A stretch of DNA of 64,000 bases from Corynebacterium tuberculostearicum (GTDB taxonomy: Bacteria > Actinomycetota > Actinomycetes > Mycobacteriales > Mycobacteriaceae), in NCBI RefSeq assembly GCF_030506365.1, contig NZ_CP073092.1, positions 1,798,001 through 1,862,000 of the forward strand, in the 5' to 3' direction. The position numbers and the translations under genes are program-made. Shown piece after piece: positions 10,829-21,570 of the stretch. Every line of letters begins with the position of its first letter. Within the stretch, counting starts at the first letter, position 1. The notes beneath the pieces are model-generated. The model was not told where the DNA came from. It searched no databases and saw only the letters and a list, made by a program, of their open reading frames with translations.

Positions 10829-10846
10829 TACATTTGTATAAATGTA
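10829..10846. repeat. AT-rich inverted repeat TACATTT-N4-AAATGTA
   Basis: A 7-bp perfect inverted repeat lies in an AT-rich patch between the metal transporter promoter and the pyk terminator. It could be an operator or a remnant of incoming DNA; nothing in the sequence decides. The rest of 10661-10828 shows no open reading frame or clear signal. Confidence 0.4.
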
Positions 10847-10849
10847 TAT

Positions 10850-10899
10850 AGAAAAGCGCCGCGAGCCGTGGAACGTGTTAAAGGGTGGGTCGCGGCGCT
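10850..10899 (-). terminator. Intrinsic terminator of pyk
   Basis: A 10-bp GC-rich stem (arms 10855-10864 AGCGCCGCGA and 10890-10899 TCGCGGCGCT) is followed on the reverse strand by TTTTC and an AT-rich run, 13 nt downstream of the pyk stop codon. Confidence 0.85.
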
Positions 10900-10911
10900 C
10901 GTGCCAAAAAT

Positions 10912-12330
10912 CTACTTCTTGGTTTCACCCAACAAGTGACACTGAATCATGTTGGTGTTGCCAGCAATTCCTGGAGGAGTACCAGCAATGACGACAATCA
11001 TGTCGCCTTCCTCGTACCTGTCCATCTCCAGCAATGCATCATCGATAGCTTCCATCATGTCATCGGTGGACTTAACGTGCGGGCTCAAGAAGGTCTCAGC
11101 ACCCCACGTCAAAGCTAGCTGGGAGCGAACCGCTGGGTCCGGCGTAAACGCCAACAGCGGAAGCTGGGAGTGCAGGCGAGCCACGCGCTTAGCGGTATCG
11201 CCGGAGGTAGTAAAGGCTACGATGGCCTTTGCATTGAGGCGCTCGGCAATATCGCGGGCGGAATAGGACACCACACCACGCTTGGTGCGCGGAACGTGGG
11301 ACAGCGGTGGAACCTTGCCACCATCTTCAGCATTAGCCACGATCTTGGACATGGTGCGCACGACGTTCTGCGGGTCAATACCCACGGAAGTCTCACCAGA
11401 GAGCATGACGGCATCGGCGCCGTCGAGAACGGCGTTAGCTACGTCAGAAGCCTCTGCACGGGTCGGGCGCAGGTTGGAAATCATGGAATCCAACATCTGG
11501 GTAGCCACGATGACCGGCTTAGCGTTCTCGCGAGCAATCTGGATAGCGCGCTTCTGGAACAGTGGCACGCGCTCCAGCGGCACCTCAACACCGAGGTCGC
11601 CTCGAGCAATCATGATGGCATCGAATGCCAGCACGATGGACTCGAGCGCGTCTACCGCCTCGGGCTTTTCCAGCTTGGCAATGACCGGAACGCGGCGGCC
11701 CTCTTCGTCCATAATCTCGTGGACCTTATCCACGTCTGCTGGGGAGCGGACGAAGGACAGCGCCACGAGGTCAACGCCAAGGTTCAAAGCGAAGCGCAGG
11801 TCAGCGATATCCTTTTCCGACAAAGCCGGCACGGAGATATCCATGCCAGGAAGGGAAACGCCCTTGTTATTGGAAACCGGGCCACCTTCAGTGACCTCAC
11901 AGACGACGTCGTTGCCGTCGACTTCCTTGCAAACAACGGCAACCTTGCCATCGTCGATCAGCAGGCGGTCACCTGGCTTGGCGTCCTTGGCCAGGCCCTT
12001 GTAGGTGGTGGAAACGCGGTCATGGGTGCCTTCGATATCGTCCACGGTGATGCGGACGATCTGGCCGTTATCCCACTGCTCCTCGCCGTTGATAAAGCGG
12101 CCAAGGCGAATCTTGGGACCCTGAAGGTCCGCCAAGATACCTACGGCGCGGCCGGTCTTATCGGTGGCCTGGCGCACCCAGTTGTAATTCGCCTCGTGGT
12201 CTGCATGCTCGCCGTGAGACATATTCAGGCGGGCAACGTCCATGCCGTCCTGTACGAGGCGCAAGATGCCGTCCTCGCTAGCAACGGCAGGGCCGAGAGT
12301 ACAAACAATCTTCGTTCTTCTATCCAGCAT
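10912..12330 (-). CDS. pyk: Pyruvate kinase
   Basis: Converts phosphoenolpyruvate and ADP to pyruvate and ATP, the last step of glycolysis. The 472-residue protein begins MLDRRTKIVCTLGPAVASEDG, which fixes the start at 12330 rather than the longer frame to 12459. Motifs in order: LNMSHGEHADH near residue 36, the B domain lid, the active-site IAKLEKPEAV block with its lysine, IMIARGDLGVEVP, and KPVIVATQMLDSM. The C-terminal regulatory domain ends with VIAGTPPGIAGNTNMIQ. A 156-bp gap to lgt suggests its own promoter, but the gene also follows the his-trpC-lgt genes on the same strand. Confidence 0.97.
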   Translation of the reverse strand: MLDRRTKIVCTLGPAVASEDGILRLVQDGMDVARLNMSHGEHADHEANYNWVRQATDKTGRAVGILADLQGPKIRLGRFINGEEQWDNGQIVRITVDDIEGTHDRVSTTYKGLAKDAKPGDRLLIDDGKVAVVCKEVDGNDVVCEVTEGGPVSNNKGVSLPGMDISVPALSEKDIADLRFALNLGVDLVALSFVRSPADVDKVHEIMDEEGRRVPVIAKLEKPEAVDALESIVLAFDAIMIARGDLGVEVPLERVPLFQKRAIQIARENAKPVIVATQMLDSMISNLRPTRAEASDVANAVLDGADAVMLSGETSVGIDPQNVVRTMSKIVANAEDGGKVPPLSHVPRTKRGVVSYSARDIAERLNAKAIVAFTTSGDTAKRVARLHSQLPLLAFTPDPAVRSQLALTWGAETFLSPHVKSTDDMMEAIDDALLEMDRYEEGDMIVVIAGTPPGIAGNTNMIQCHLLGETKK

Positions 12331-12486
12331 TATTGGCCTATTCCGTCGGGGGAAATTGAACACTCCCCAACCTACTCCTTCGAAAAGATTGGGGCCACAA
12401 TTTTTTGGTTCCATTTTCTGAACGGACACCACAAAATGCCCCATTTCCCACAAAACCAAATCTAACCGGGCAAACTTGGGCAGTAT

Positions 12487-13440
12487 TTACGTCGATAATG
12501 AACCCGGTTGCTGCCCATCAGATACCGCGTGCTCAGGGCTGTGCTCATCAGTATCCCGGCGCTCCGCCCAATACTTAGGATCTACCTCTTCGGGGGACTC
12601 TGGCCCCTGGCGGTGTCTATCAAGCACGAAGAAGACAATCGCGGCGATGATAAAAATCGCTAGGGAGACGATGATATTCACGCGGATCCCAAAGATATGG
12701 GTCGCCTCATCGGAACGCATCCCTTCAATAAAGAAGCGGCCCAATGTATATCCCATGACATAGAGGGCAAAGACGCGGCCGTGGCCCAACTTCCAGGCCT
12801 TATGAGCCCACAAGAGGAAAAGGCAGACCAGGACATTCCACACGAGCTCGTACAGGAAGGTCGGGTGCACCGACGTCATGACCTCACCCGTGGAGTGTCC
12901 GGAAACGGGAGCATAGCCGCCGTTCTCATTGACGCGGTAATAGATATCTAAAGCCCACGGAACGTCGGTCGGGCGCCCATAGAGCTCTTGGTTAAACCAG
13001 TTACCTAGGCGTCCAATCGCCTGCGCAAGGACGAGGCCTGGCGCCACCGCATCAGCAAAGGGGCCGAGCGGCACCTTCTTCACTTTGAAAAGCACCCACA
13101 AAGCTAGTGCGCCCAAGGCTACGGCGCCCCAAATGCCCAGGCCGCCATTGGTAATCTTCAGCGCGTCCGCGGGATTGCAGCTATCACAGAAGTACTTCTG
13201 GTTATCGGTAATGACGTGGTAAAGACGCCCGCCAATGATGCCGGCTGGAATGACCACGATGGCGGCATCCCATACTGTGTCTGGGTTACCGCCGCGTGCG
13301 GTGTAGCGGCGTAAGGTCATTCGCAGGGCGACGATAATCCCTACGATGATGCACAGCGCATAGGCACGAATGGGAATGGGTCCCAACTGCCACACGCCCT
13401 GCGGTGGAGACGGAATATTTGCAAGAATTTCTGTGTGCAC
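12487..13440 (-). CDS. lgt: Prolipoprotein diacylglyceryl transferase
   Basis: Transfers diacylglycerol from phosphatidylglycerol to the lipobox cysteine of exported lipoproteins; integral membrane protein. The sequence has seven or so hydrophobic helices and the signature [17 protein letters not shown] near residue 140, and ends in a charged cytoplasmic tail. GTG 13440 is chosen ([17 protein letters not shown], matching the usual IPSPPQG opening); an alternative GTG at 13470 would add 10 residues. It follows the TrpC-like gene by 45 bp. Likely substrates within the window are the lipoproteins encoded at 24402, 45369, 46311 and 50497. Confidence 0.95.
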   Translation of the reverse strand: MHTEILANIPSPPQGVWQLGPIPIRAYALCIIVGIIVALRMTLRRYTARGGNPDTVWDAAIVVIPAGIIGGRLYHVITDNQKYFCDSCNPADALKITNGGLGIWGAVALGALALWVLFKVKKVPLGPFADAVAPGLVLAQAIGRLGNWFNQELYGRPTDVPWALDIYYRVNENGGYAPVSGHSTGEVMTSVHPTFLYELVWNVLVCLFLLWAHKAWKLGHGRVFALYVMGYTLGRFFIEGMRSDEATHIFGIRVNIIVSLAIFIIAAIVFFVLDRHRQGPESPEEVDPKYWAERRDTDEHSPEHAVSDGQQPGSLST

Positions 13441-13485
13441 GTAGCTAGTGTGCCTTATCCCCCACCCCACCAGCTAGTTGGGGCC

Positions 13486-14322
13486 TTAATCTATCTTGCG
13501 CGCGGGGCACGCTGGATGCTGCCCGGCAGCCACCAAGGAGCGCGCCAGCGCCGTAGGATCTTGGGCAGCCATGACGGATTCGCCCACCAAAACTGCATCG
13601 GCGCCGCGTGAAGCATAGTGAAACAGATTGCGCGCGTTGTTTACCCCGCCTACTGCGATGCGCAGGATGGATTCTGGCAGGCCTGGGGCGATATCATTAA
13701 ACGCCTCGCGGTTAATGGCATCCGAAGCCAACGACCACGCATTGATGGCGATGACGCTACTTCCTGCCTTGATTGCGCGGTCGACCTCTGCGCAGTTGCG
13801 TACCTCTACGATGGCGGTCATACCGAGCGATTCCACGCGGTCTAAAAGTGCCTCCAGGCGAGCTTGCTCTAAGAGCTCTACCTGCAGCGGAATGGCATCG
13901 GCCCCAAAGCACCTGGCTTCATGAATTTGGTAAGGGTCCACGATGAGATCGCGCGACATCATGGGAATATCAATCGCAGCACGGGCAGCTGCCATGTCTT
14001 CTAAAGAACCGTGGAAGCGGCGGAAATCAGTCTGGCATGCCATGAGATGTACGCCGCAGTGTTCAAAGGTGCGGGCCCATTCCGCCATCTGTTCCGCAGA
14101 GCCAACATGAGCGATCTCGCCGCCGTAGGGTACGGCGCGCTTGAGCTCCGTGATGACCGAGCAGCCTGTACGCAGCAGAGCCGCGCGGGCATCCCGGGGA
14201 GGTTCCATGTCACGCGAGCGCGCCTTCACCTCTTTGAAGGACACGCGAGCTTCCCGTGCAGCGACGTCCTCCAAGACTCCTGCAACAAGGTGGTCAACGG
14301 CAATGGGCGTAGGCATCAGCAC
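13486..14322 (-). CDS. Indole-3-glycerol phosphate synthase homologue with altered active site
   Basis: The 278-residue protein is a TrpC-type (beta/alpha)8 barrel: DLIVDPYQIHEARCFGADAI and ADAVLVGESVM are clear family blocks. Several conserved catalytic positions differ. The Glu-x-Lys pair in ITELKRAVP (E59, K61) is kept, as are E173 and N194, but the lysine normally found in the RKDFIVDPYQ block is Arg (R124), and the Glu-Ser of the usual VAESG(I/V) strand is Val-Gly (V224-G225). The usual INNRDL is INAWSL. Gene position between a Trp-associated membrane protein and lgt is conserved in corynebacteria, where the trp operon proper carries another TrpC. A normal IGPS activity is therefore doubtful. 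Confidence 0.85.
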   Translation of the reverse strand: MLMPTPIAVDHLVAGVLEDVAAREARVSFKEVKARSRDMEPPRDARAALLRTGCSVITELKRAVPYGGEIAHVGSAEQMAEWARTFEHCGVHLMACQTDFRRFHGSLEDMAAARAAIDIPMMSRDLIVDPYQIHEARCFGADAIPLQVELLEQARLEALLDRVESLGMTAIVEVRNCAEVDRAIKAGSSVIAINAWSLASDAINREAFNDIAPGLPESILRIAVGGVNNARNLFHYASRGADAVLVGESVMAAQDPTALARSLVAAGQHPACPARKID

Positions 14323-14352
14323 CTCCCTCCACGGGCGATTAAGATCACACTT

Positions 14353-14362
14353 AGGTTAACCT
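14353..14362. promoter_or_regulatory. AGGTTAACCT palindrome upstream of the TrpC-like gene
   Basis: A perfect 10-bp palindrome inside TTAGGTTAACCT, 31 bp before the start codon on the reverse strand. It matches the first half of the DtxR iron-box consensus (TTAGGTTAG...) but not the second half, so DtxR binding is only a possibility. Confidence 0.3.
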
Positions 14363-14400
14363 GCTCACCTGCCGTTCCGGAAATTGCACAGGAAACGGGG

Positions 14401-15039
14401 CTAATTTTTGTCCATATCAGTGGGATCGATATCACTATCAAGCGCGTCCCACATCACACGGCCAGAGTCGGAGGAGGTTTCCAAATCCTCCTCCAACTTT
14501 TCCTGCCGTGCCGCTGGGGTTTCGTATTTGCTCGACACCTTCGCCTTATCCTCGCCTGGATTGCGTGCAAGCATCACTGCACCGAAGAGGGCTGCTGCCG
14601 CACCTATGAGAGCCAGAATAGGTCCCAGGGAATGCACCTCGGTGGAAACTACCGTGGCCCAGTCAGAAATCTGGGCAGAGTCTACGGCGTTTTCATTGGC
14701 TGAGGCTCCCTGCAGGATCTTCTGGGCGCGCTCGGCGTCCGCGCCCGCAGTCAACAGGCTCACCGGGGTCCATGCACTAGCTGCGGCCGCGAGGGCGCAC
14801 ACGATGCCCACTACTCGCCTACCTACGCGCCGCAGCGCCATCCCTGCGACGGCACCGGCTACCAGAACTAGGGTCAAGGCCATGATTTCCAGCGACCAGG
14901 CCGAGCCGATGATGTCATTGGCCGCAGAACCGGCCTTGTCGTCTTCGCTGGCAGCTACCACCCACGTAGCACGGGAGGACAGCCACACTACGATGGCTCC
15001 TACAGCGATAAGTAGTGGTCCAAGGCGTCTAGCCTTCAC
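14401..15039 (-). CDS. Trp-region conserved membrane protein (TIGR02234 type)
   Basis: The 212-residue protein has about four hydrophobic helices (near residues 8-25, 50-70, 78-98 and 140-158) and a long acidic cytoplasmic C-terminus with [14 protein letters not shown]. Its position after hisI and before a TrpC homologue is the hallmark of the actinobacterial family of Trp-associated membrane proteins, whose function is unknown. The start overlaps the hisI stop by 4 bp (ATGA), so it is translationally coupled to the his operon. Confidence 0.82.
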   Translation of the reverse strand: MKARRLGPLLIAVGAIVVWLSSRATWVVAASEDDKAGSAANDIIGSAWSLEIMALTLVLVAGAVAGMALRRVGRRVVGIVCALAAAASAWTPVSLLTAGADAERAQKILQGASANENAVDSAQISDWATVVSTEVHSLGPILALIGAAAALFGAVMLARNPGEDKAKVSSKYETPAARQEKLEEDLETSSDSGRVMWDALDSDIDPTDMDKN

Positions 15040-15398
15040 GGTTGCCCTCCTAGGAGATCGGTGGCGTCAAAGCACGTGCGGTCACCGGTATGGCAGGCGC
15101 CGCCGCGCTGCCGCACGGTCAGCAGAATAGTATCTCCATCGCAGTCAAGGCGAACGCCCAGCACCTCTTGGGTATTTCCAGAAGTTTCTCCCTTGACCCA
15201 ATATTCATTGCGCGAGCGCGAAAAATACGTTGCTTTGCGGGTGGCGAGGGTATGGGCCAAGGCGTGGTCATCCATCCAGGCCATCATCAGCACTTCACCA
15301 GACTCAGCTTGGGCAATGGCCGGCACCAAGCCTTGGTCATTGCGCTTGAGCTGCTTGGCGATGCCCCCGTTAAGTTCATAGTTGCCCGGGGTACTCAT
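15036..15398 (-). CDS. hisI: Phosphoribosyl-AMP cyclohydrolase
   Basis: Opens the purine ring of phosphoribosyl-AMP, the third step of histidine synthesis. The 120-residue monofunctional enzyme has VLMMAWMD near residue 32, the metal-binding DCDGDTIL motif and the zinc cysteines of [12 protein letters not shown] at the C-terminus. There is no fused HisE domain; hisE must lie elsewhere. It overlaps hisF by 4 bp and the following membrane protein gene by 4 bp. Confidence 0.97.
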   Translation of the reverse strand: MSTPGNYELNGGIAKQLKRNDQGLVPAIAQAESGEVLMMAWMDDHALAHTLATRKATYFSRSRNEYWVKGETSGNTQEVLGVRLDCDGDTILLTVRQRGGACHTGDRTCFDATDLLGGQP

Positions 15399-16165
15399 CG
15401 GCGCACCTCGTAGCCCGCAGCGTCCAGGGCGTCTTTCACGTCGCTGATTTCTACCTCACCGAAGTGAAAAATGCTTGCTGCCAAGACGGCATCGGCGCCG
15501 GCCGCAACGGCCGGTGGGAAATCTGCGGCTTTTCCCGCGCCGCCAGAGGCGATAACGGGAATGGTCACCGCTGCGCGCACGGCGCGCAGCAATTCAAGGT
15601 CAAATCCTTCCTTTGTGCCATCCCCATCCATTGAGTTGAGGAGGATCTCCCCTACGCCGAGTTCTTCGCCGCGGCGTGCCCATTCGATGGCGTCGATCCC
15701 GGCCGATTCCGTACCGCCGTGCGTGGTCACCTCAAAGCCGGATGGCGCATACTCTTCGCGGCACCGGCGAGCATCAACAGACAGCACGATGCATTGGGCC
15801 CCGAAAATCTCAGCCATTTCGCGCAGCAGTTCCGGATTCTTAATGGCCGCGGTGTTCACGGAGACCTTATCTGCCCCGGCGCGCAATAATTCTCGGACGT
15901 CATCAACGCTGCGAACTCCGCCTCCCACCGTCAATGGGATGAATACCTGGTCTGCGGTGCGGCGCACGACCTCGAGCATGGTGGAACGGCCTTGTTTAGA
16001 AGCAGAGACATCCAAGAAGGTAAGTTCATCGGCTCCTAGGGCGTCATAACGCGCGGCCAGCTCCACTGGGTCGCCGGCATCGCGCAGGTTGTCAAAGTTG
16101 ATGCCCTTGACCACGCGGCCTTGGTCCACGTCTAGGCAGGGGATCACGCGTACGGCTACAGCCAT
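15395..16165 (-). CDS. hisF: Imidazole glycerol phosphate synthase, cyclase subunit
   Basis: Forms imidazole glycerol phosphate and AICAR from PRFAR and the ammonia delivered by HisH. The 256-residue (beta/alpha)8 barrel shows the [16 protein letters not shown] opening with its catalytic Asp, the phosphate-binding VGGGVRS loop, the second Asp in [15 protein letters not shown] and the [12 protein letters not shown] block. It lies 30 bp downstream of the phosphatase gene and overlaps hisI. Confidence 0.98.
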   Translation of the reverse strand: MAVAVRVIPCLDVDQGRVVKGINFDNLRDAGDPVELAARYDALGADELTFLDVSASKQGRSTMLEVVRRTADQVFIPLTVGGGVRSVDDVRELLRAGADKVSVNTAAIKNPELLREMAEIFGAQCIVLSVDARRCREEYAPSGFEVTTHGGTESAGIDAIEWARRGEELGVGEILLNSMDGDGTKEGFDLELLRAVRAAVTIPVIASGGAGKAADFPPAVAAGADAVLAASIFHFGEVEISDVKDALDAAGYEVRR

Positions 16166-16195
16166 GGCGGCCGCCTCCTTTTCGGGTATTTAGTC

Positions 16196-16978
16196 TTAGC
16201 GGTGAAAAGTACCGGTATGACGAGACAAGATATCCACGATGGTGGCATGAACCTGCGGGGTACCTGCCACCATGCCGCGCGACTGCGCAGTCCACGGATT
16301 TCCTTCCGGATCGGTGACAACGCCACCAGCGGCCTGAATCTGCAGTGCTCCCGCGGCGTTATCCCATGGGTGCGGAGAGAAGTTAATCGCCCCATCAAAC
16401 ACACCCTGCGCGACGAAGGCATTATCAAGCCCCACAGAACCGGTCATTCGCGGGCGCAGTCCGGTCTCGCGCAGCTCGTGGAAAATGTCAGTGGGCAGGT
16501 GCGAAGAGCACCCCACGTGACCGCGCGCCTCATCAAAACCCATCGCCTCGTCCCCTCCTCCGAAGCCAGTGGTTGGCCCACCTACCGAGCGCAGTGGGGC
16601 GCCATCGCAGGTGACCAAACGACGCCCCAAGAGCGGGAAGTCAGATACCGCGGCGACGGGCGCACCCTCATGAATGAGCGCCACCAGGATGCCGGCCATG
16701 GGGTTTCCGGCAGAGTAGTTCGCGGTACCATCGATCGGATCTACCACCCACACGGTATCGAGCACGCTGCCGCCCGATTCTTCTCCATAGACCGGGATAC
16801 CGGTCATCTGGGTCAAGATATCGCGCAGCTGTTGCTCGATGACGAGGTCTACCTCGGTGGCGAAATCTCCCTGCCCCTTAAAACGGGCGGGCGCAGCTCC
16901 GAGGCCGGAGCGAAAAATGGGTTCTACTTGGTCTACGGCCGCCTCCGCGAAGGCCACCAACTCGCGGGGTTCCATCAT
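16196..16978 (-). CDS. impA: Inositol monophosphatase-family phosphatase in the his operon
   Basis: A Mg2+-dependent phosphatase of 260 residues. It shows all family signatures: GEESGGS near residue 65, the WVVDPIDGTANYSAG motif, and the C-terminal SPHPWDNAAGALQIQAAGG motif. Position between hisA and hisF matches impA of C. glutamicum. The enzyme may hydrolyse histidinol phosphate or inositol phosphate; in C. glutamicum the main histidinol phosphatase HisN is a separate paralogue, so the substrate here is uncertain. Confidence 0.9.
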   Translation of the reverse strand: MMEPRELVAFAEAAVDQVEPIFRSGLGAAPARFKGQGDFATEVDLVIEQQLRDILTQMTGIPVYGEESGGSVLDTVWVVDPIDGTANYSAGNPMAGILVALIHEGAPVAAVSDFPLLGRRLVTCDGAPLRSVGGPTTGFGGGDEAMGFDEARGHVGCSSHLPTDIFHELRETGLRPRMTGSVGLDNAFVAQGVFDGAINFSPHPWDNAAGALQIQAAGGVVTDPEGNPWTAQSRGMVAGTPQVHATIVDILSRHTGTFHR

Positions 16979-16981
16979 GAC

Positions 16982-17770
16982 TTAGTTGTCCTCAGGGTCG
17001 AAAGGGTCAATGGTTTCTTCCGCCGGCAGCGGCTCTACCTCGGCCACCGCGGCGAGTGCTTCGTCGAGGGTGAATTTCCCCTCGTACAGGGCTTTGCCAA
17101 TAATGGCGGAATCGATGCCCTCATTTTCATAAAGCGCGAGCTCGCGCAGGTCTTCCACGCTAGAAATGCCACCAGAGGCGGTGATCTTTGCCTCCGTCGC
17201 CATCGCTACCTCGCGCAGGAGCTCAATATTAGGTCCGGTGAGCATGCCGTCTTTCGACACGTCTGTCACCACAAAGCGTTGGCATCCGGCTGCATCGAGG
17301 CGCTCGAGTACCTCCCACAGATCGCCGCCATCGGAAACCCAGCCATTGCCGGCGGTACGCCATTCGCCACCTTCCTCGCGCACGGCGAGATCCACGGCGA
17401 CCTTATCTCCGTAGCGAGCGAGGATGTCCTCGATCCATTCCGGCTGCTCTAGAGCAGCCGTGCCGATACTAACGCGCTGCGCACCGGTAGCCAGCGCGCG
17501 CTCCACCGCGGCATCGTCCCGGATTCCGCCGCTAAGCTCCACACTTACACCCAGCTCGCAGGTAATCATCGCCATTCCTTCGTGGTTGGAGCCCCGACCG
17601 AAAGCCGCATCCAAATCCACAAAGTGCAGCCAGTGTGCGCCTTGGGACTGCCACTTTTGCGCGGCATCGCGCGGGGAACCATACGAGGTTTCGGTGCCTG
17701 CTTCGCCTTTATCTAGGCGCACGGCTCGGCCTTGAGATACATCGACTGCTGGCAAGAGCGTAAAAGTCAT
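16982..17770 (-). CDS. hisA: ProFAR isomerase
   Basis: Isomerises the ribose moiety of ProFAR to PRFAR in histidine synthesis; some actinobacterial homologues (PriA) also isomerise phosphoribosyl anthranilate. About 262 residues, with [16 protein letters not shown], the phosphate-binding [13 protein letters not shown] and the [15 protein letters not shown] motif containing the second catalytic Asp. ATG 17770 is preferred over ATG 17779 because AGGA lies 9 nt before it. It is 14 bp from hisH and 3 bp from the next gene. Dual PriA activity cannot be judged by eye; it would matter because the neighbouring TrpC-like gene is degenerate. Confidence 0.96.
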   Translation of the reverse strand: MTFTLLPAVDVSQGRAVRLDKGEAGTETSYGSPRDAAQKWQSQGAHWLHFVDLDAAFGRGSNHEGMAMITCELGVSVELSGGIRDDAAVERALATGAQRVSIGTAALEQPEWIEDILARYGDKVAVDLAVREEGGEWRTAGNGWVSDGGDLWEVLERLDAAGCQRFVVTDVSKDGMLTGPNIELLREVAMATEAKITASGGISSVEDLRELALYENEGIDSAIIGKALYEGKFTLDEALAAVAEVEPLPAEETIDPFDPEDN

Positions 17771-17784
17771 ATTCTTCATCCTAC

Positions 17785-18417
17785 CTAGAGCGTACGCATC
17801 CAGTTTTCCAAAAGCTGTGCACCGGCGTCCCCGGATTTTTCAGGGTGGAATTGGGTCGCCCACAGGGCGCCGTTTTCTACGGCCGCGACGAACCTATCGC
17901 CCGCGTGCTCGGCCCAGCTCACCTGCGGCGGACGGGTAATTTCCGTTTCCAATTCCCACCGGCGAACGCCGTAGGAATGCACGAAATAAAACCGCTCGTC
18001 TTCGGCCACTCCGGCAAACATATCGCTGCCGACGGGTACCTCTACGGTATTCCATCCCATATGCGGCAGCACCGCAGATTGCAGCTTTTCCACGGTGCCG
18101 GGCCACTCGCCGCAGCCGGTGGAGTTGATGTTGTGTTCCACTCCGGCGTCGAAAAGGACCTGCATGCCTACGCAAATGCCCAACACCGGCCGCTCTCCTG
18201 CCAAGCGCTGGCCGATGACCCGAGGGCCCTGCACCGCCCGTAGCCCGCGCATGCAGGCAGCAAAGGCACCCACGCCAGGGACAAGCAGACCGTCCGCTTC
18301 CACCGCTTCTTTAGGGTCCGCGGTAACGGTGACGTCCGCGCCCACTCGCTCCAGCGCGCGCTGGGCCGAGCGCACATTGCCCGCGCCATAATCCAATAAT
18401 GCGACCGTCTTTGCCAT
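17785..18417 (-). CDS. hisH: Imidazole glycerol phosphate synthase, glutaminase subunit
   Basis: Hydrolyses glutamine and channels ammonia to HisF. The 210-residue class I amidotransferase has the catalytic Cys in [13 protein letters not shown] near residue 84 and the His-Glu pair in [10 protein letters not shown] near residue 193. The N-terminus [18 protein letters not shown] is the usual HisH opening. It starts 3 bp after the MFS gene. Confidence 0.97.
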   Translation of the reverse strand: MAKTVALLDYGAGNVRSAQRALERVGADVTVTADPKEAVEADGLLVPGVGAFAACMRGLRAVQGPRVIGQRLAGERPVLGICVGMQVLFDAGVEHNINSTGCGEWPGTVEKLQSAVLPHMGWNTVEVPVGSDMFAGVAEDERFYFVHSYGVRRWELETEITRPPQVSWAEHAGDRFVAAVENGALWATQFHPEKSGDAGAQLLENWMRTL

Positions 18418-18420
18418 GGG

Positions 18421-19671
18421 CTATACCTTACGCATGCGACGCAGTCGCGTCCGGATATCGTTGGTTTCGCTCACGCGGGTGCGCCCAAGGATAAAATCTG
18501 CCAGCGTCATCACAACGCCGGCGACGAGGATGACCACGCCGGCGCCAAAAGCCCCTGCATAGCCGTAGCCGGCGACCAAGGCGCCCAAGAGGGTCGAGCC
18601 CAAGCCAGTGCCGCCATCATAGAAAATATTCCAGATGGCCGAAGCTTCCGAGACGCGCTCGCGTGGCAGACGGTCAAACATCGACAACAGGGCTTCATTT
18701 TGGGCAATACCAAAGGCGCCACCGAAGAGAAAGGCACCCAGCACGAGCCACCACACGGAACCGTCGAGGTACAGCGGGACGGCGATGGTGAGCACGCCCA
18801 CGATGGCCATGATCTGACTGGGGATATACAGACGGCCTGGGGTGCCTACGCGGTCTGCCACCATGCCGGCAAAGTAGCGGAAAATCATGGCGGCGCCGCC
18901 CACGATGGACAGCATGAAGCCGGCCAAGCTAGCGCCGCGCTCGGCATCAAGTTCTTGCACCGCCGGCGGCAGGAAGGACGACACGGCACCGTAACTCATA
19001 GAGAAGGTAGTCAGCGCCAGCGCAGGAACGAGCACCAGCTTCCACGTAGGAACGCGGATCAGGTTCGGCTCCTCTTCAGTATCGGAGGCGAGGGTGACCT
19101 TAATCTTGGGAATGCGCAGGCACAGACCAAAGCCCACAAAGCCAATGATGCCGGCGGTGATATAGGTCGAGGCATATCCCAGCTTTTCCGCCATGATCAA
19201 TCCCAGCGGCAAAAAGACCATCTGCCCCAGGCCGGTAAAGACACCAATCATGCCGGTAGCCTTGCCCAGCAAGCGTACGGGCGCCAGTTCCGCAATGAGC
19301 GCGGACTCAGAAACAGTCAGCGCGCCAAAGCCCACGCCGCGCATGGCAGAAAAGAGCAGGACTACCCAGGCATCAGTTCCCAGTAGGTGGCCAAAGGCAG
19401 GTACGCCCAAGGTAAAAGCGGACAGTGCCATCACACGGCGGTAGCCCCACCGGCGCAGGAGCCACGGGGAGATGATCTGGGTCAACACGGTAAAGGCCAT
19501 GAAGATGCCTGTGGATGAGCCCGCCAAGGTAGCTGAGCCACCAGAGTCAATCACCGCTAGCGGCACCACTGGAAGGAGAATGGACCACGCACCGAAGGCT
19601 GCGGCAATGGCCAACATGGTCGCGGTATAGCCCGGAACCTTCCAGATATTAGTTTCTTGGGTTGTGCTCAT
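18421..19671 (-). CDS. MFS transporter within the his operon
   Basis: The 416-residue protein has 12 predicted membrane helices, with the cytoplasmic Arg-rich loop between helices 2 and 3 (RRWGYRRVMALSAF) and a mid-protein hydrophilic loop with DTEEEPN near residue 205. It sits between hisB and hisH with overlaps or gaps of a few bases on both sides, so it is cotranscribed with histidine genes. The same gene order is known in C. glutamicum. The substrate is unknown; histidine or an intermediate is an attractive guess from context only. Confidence 0.88.
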   Translation of the reverse strand: MSTTQETNIWKVPGYTATMLAIAAAFGAWSILLPVVPLAVIDSGGSATLAGSSTGIFMAFTVLTQIISPWLLRRWGYRRVMALSAFTLGVPAFGHLLGTDAWVVLLFSAMRGVGFGALTVSESALIAELAPVRLLGKATGMIGVFTGLGQMVFLPLGLIMAEKLGYASTYITAGIIGFVGFGLCLRIPKIKVTLASDTEEEPNLIRVPTWKLVLVPALALTTFSMSYGAVSSFLPPAVQELDAERGASLAGFMLSIVGGAAMIFRYFAGMVADRVGTPGRLYIPSQIMAIVGVLTIAVPLYLDGSVWWLVLGAFLFGGAFGIAQNEALLSMFDRLPRERVSEASAIWNIFYDGGTGLGSTLLGALVAGYGYAGAFGAGVVILVAGVVMTLADFILGRTRVSETNDIRTRLRRMRKV

Positions 19672-19835
19672 TTACCAAACGCTCCTACCATCCACGAGAT
19701 TGCTGCTACCACGGTGATTGCGGCCAAAAGAGAGGCTACTACTGTCATTGCCTTCGACCCCTGTTGGTAGGCAGACCATGCGCCTCCCACCAGCATGCCA
19801 GCTACGAGGAAGAGGACCAAGATCATAAAGTGCAT
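19668..19835 (-). CDS. Small two-helix membrane protein, 55 residues
   Basis: Begins MHFMILVLFLVAGMLVGGA and ends ISWMVGAFGK. It has two hydrophobic helices joined by a short SAYQQGSKA loop. It overlaps the start of the MFS gene by 4 bp (ATGA) and begins 5 bp after the hisB stop, so it is translated as part of the his operon and coupled to the transporter. An alternative ATG at 19826 would shorten it by three residues. Function unknown; a small accessory subunit of the transporter is possible. Confidence 0.72.
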   Translation of the reverse strand: MHFMILVLFLVAGMLVGGAWSAYQQGSKAMTVVASLLAAITVVAAISWMVGAFGK

Positions 19836-19840
19836 GCGTT

Positions 19841-21570
<1,730 letters not shown>

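Noticed and set aside
12360..12460. Repeated TGTGG/TGGGG words upstream of pyk resembling MraZ boxes
   Set aside because: Spacing does not fit tandem MraZ repeats and the gene is far from the mra cluster.
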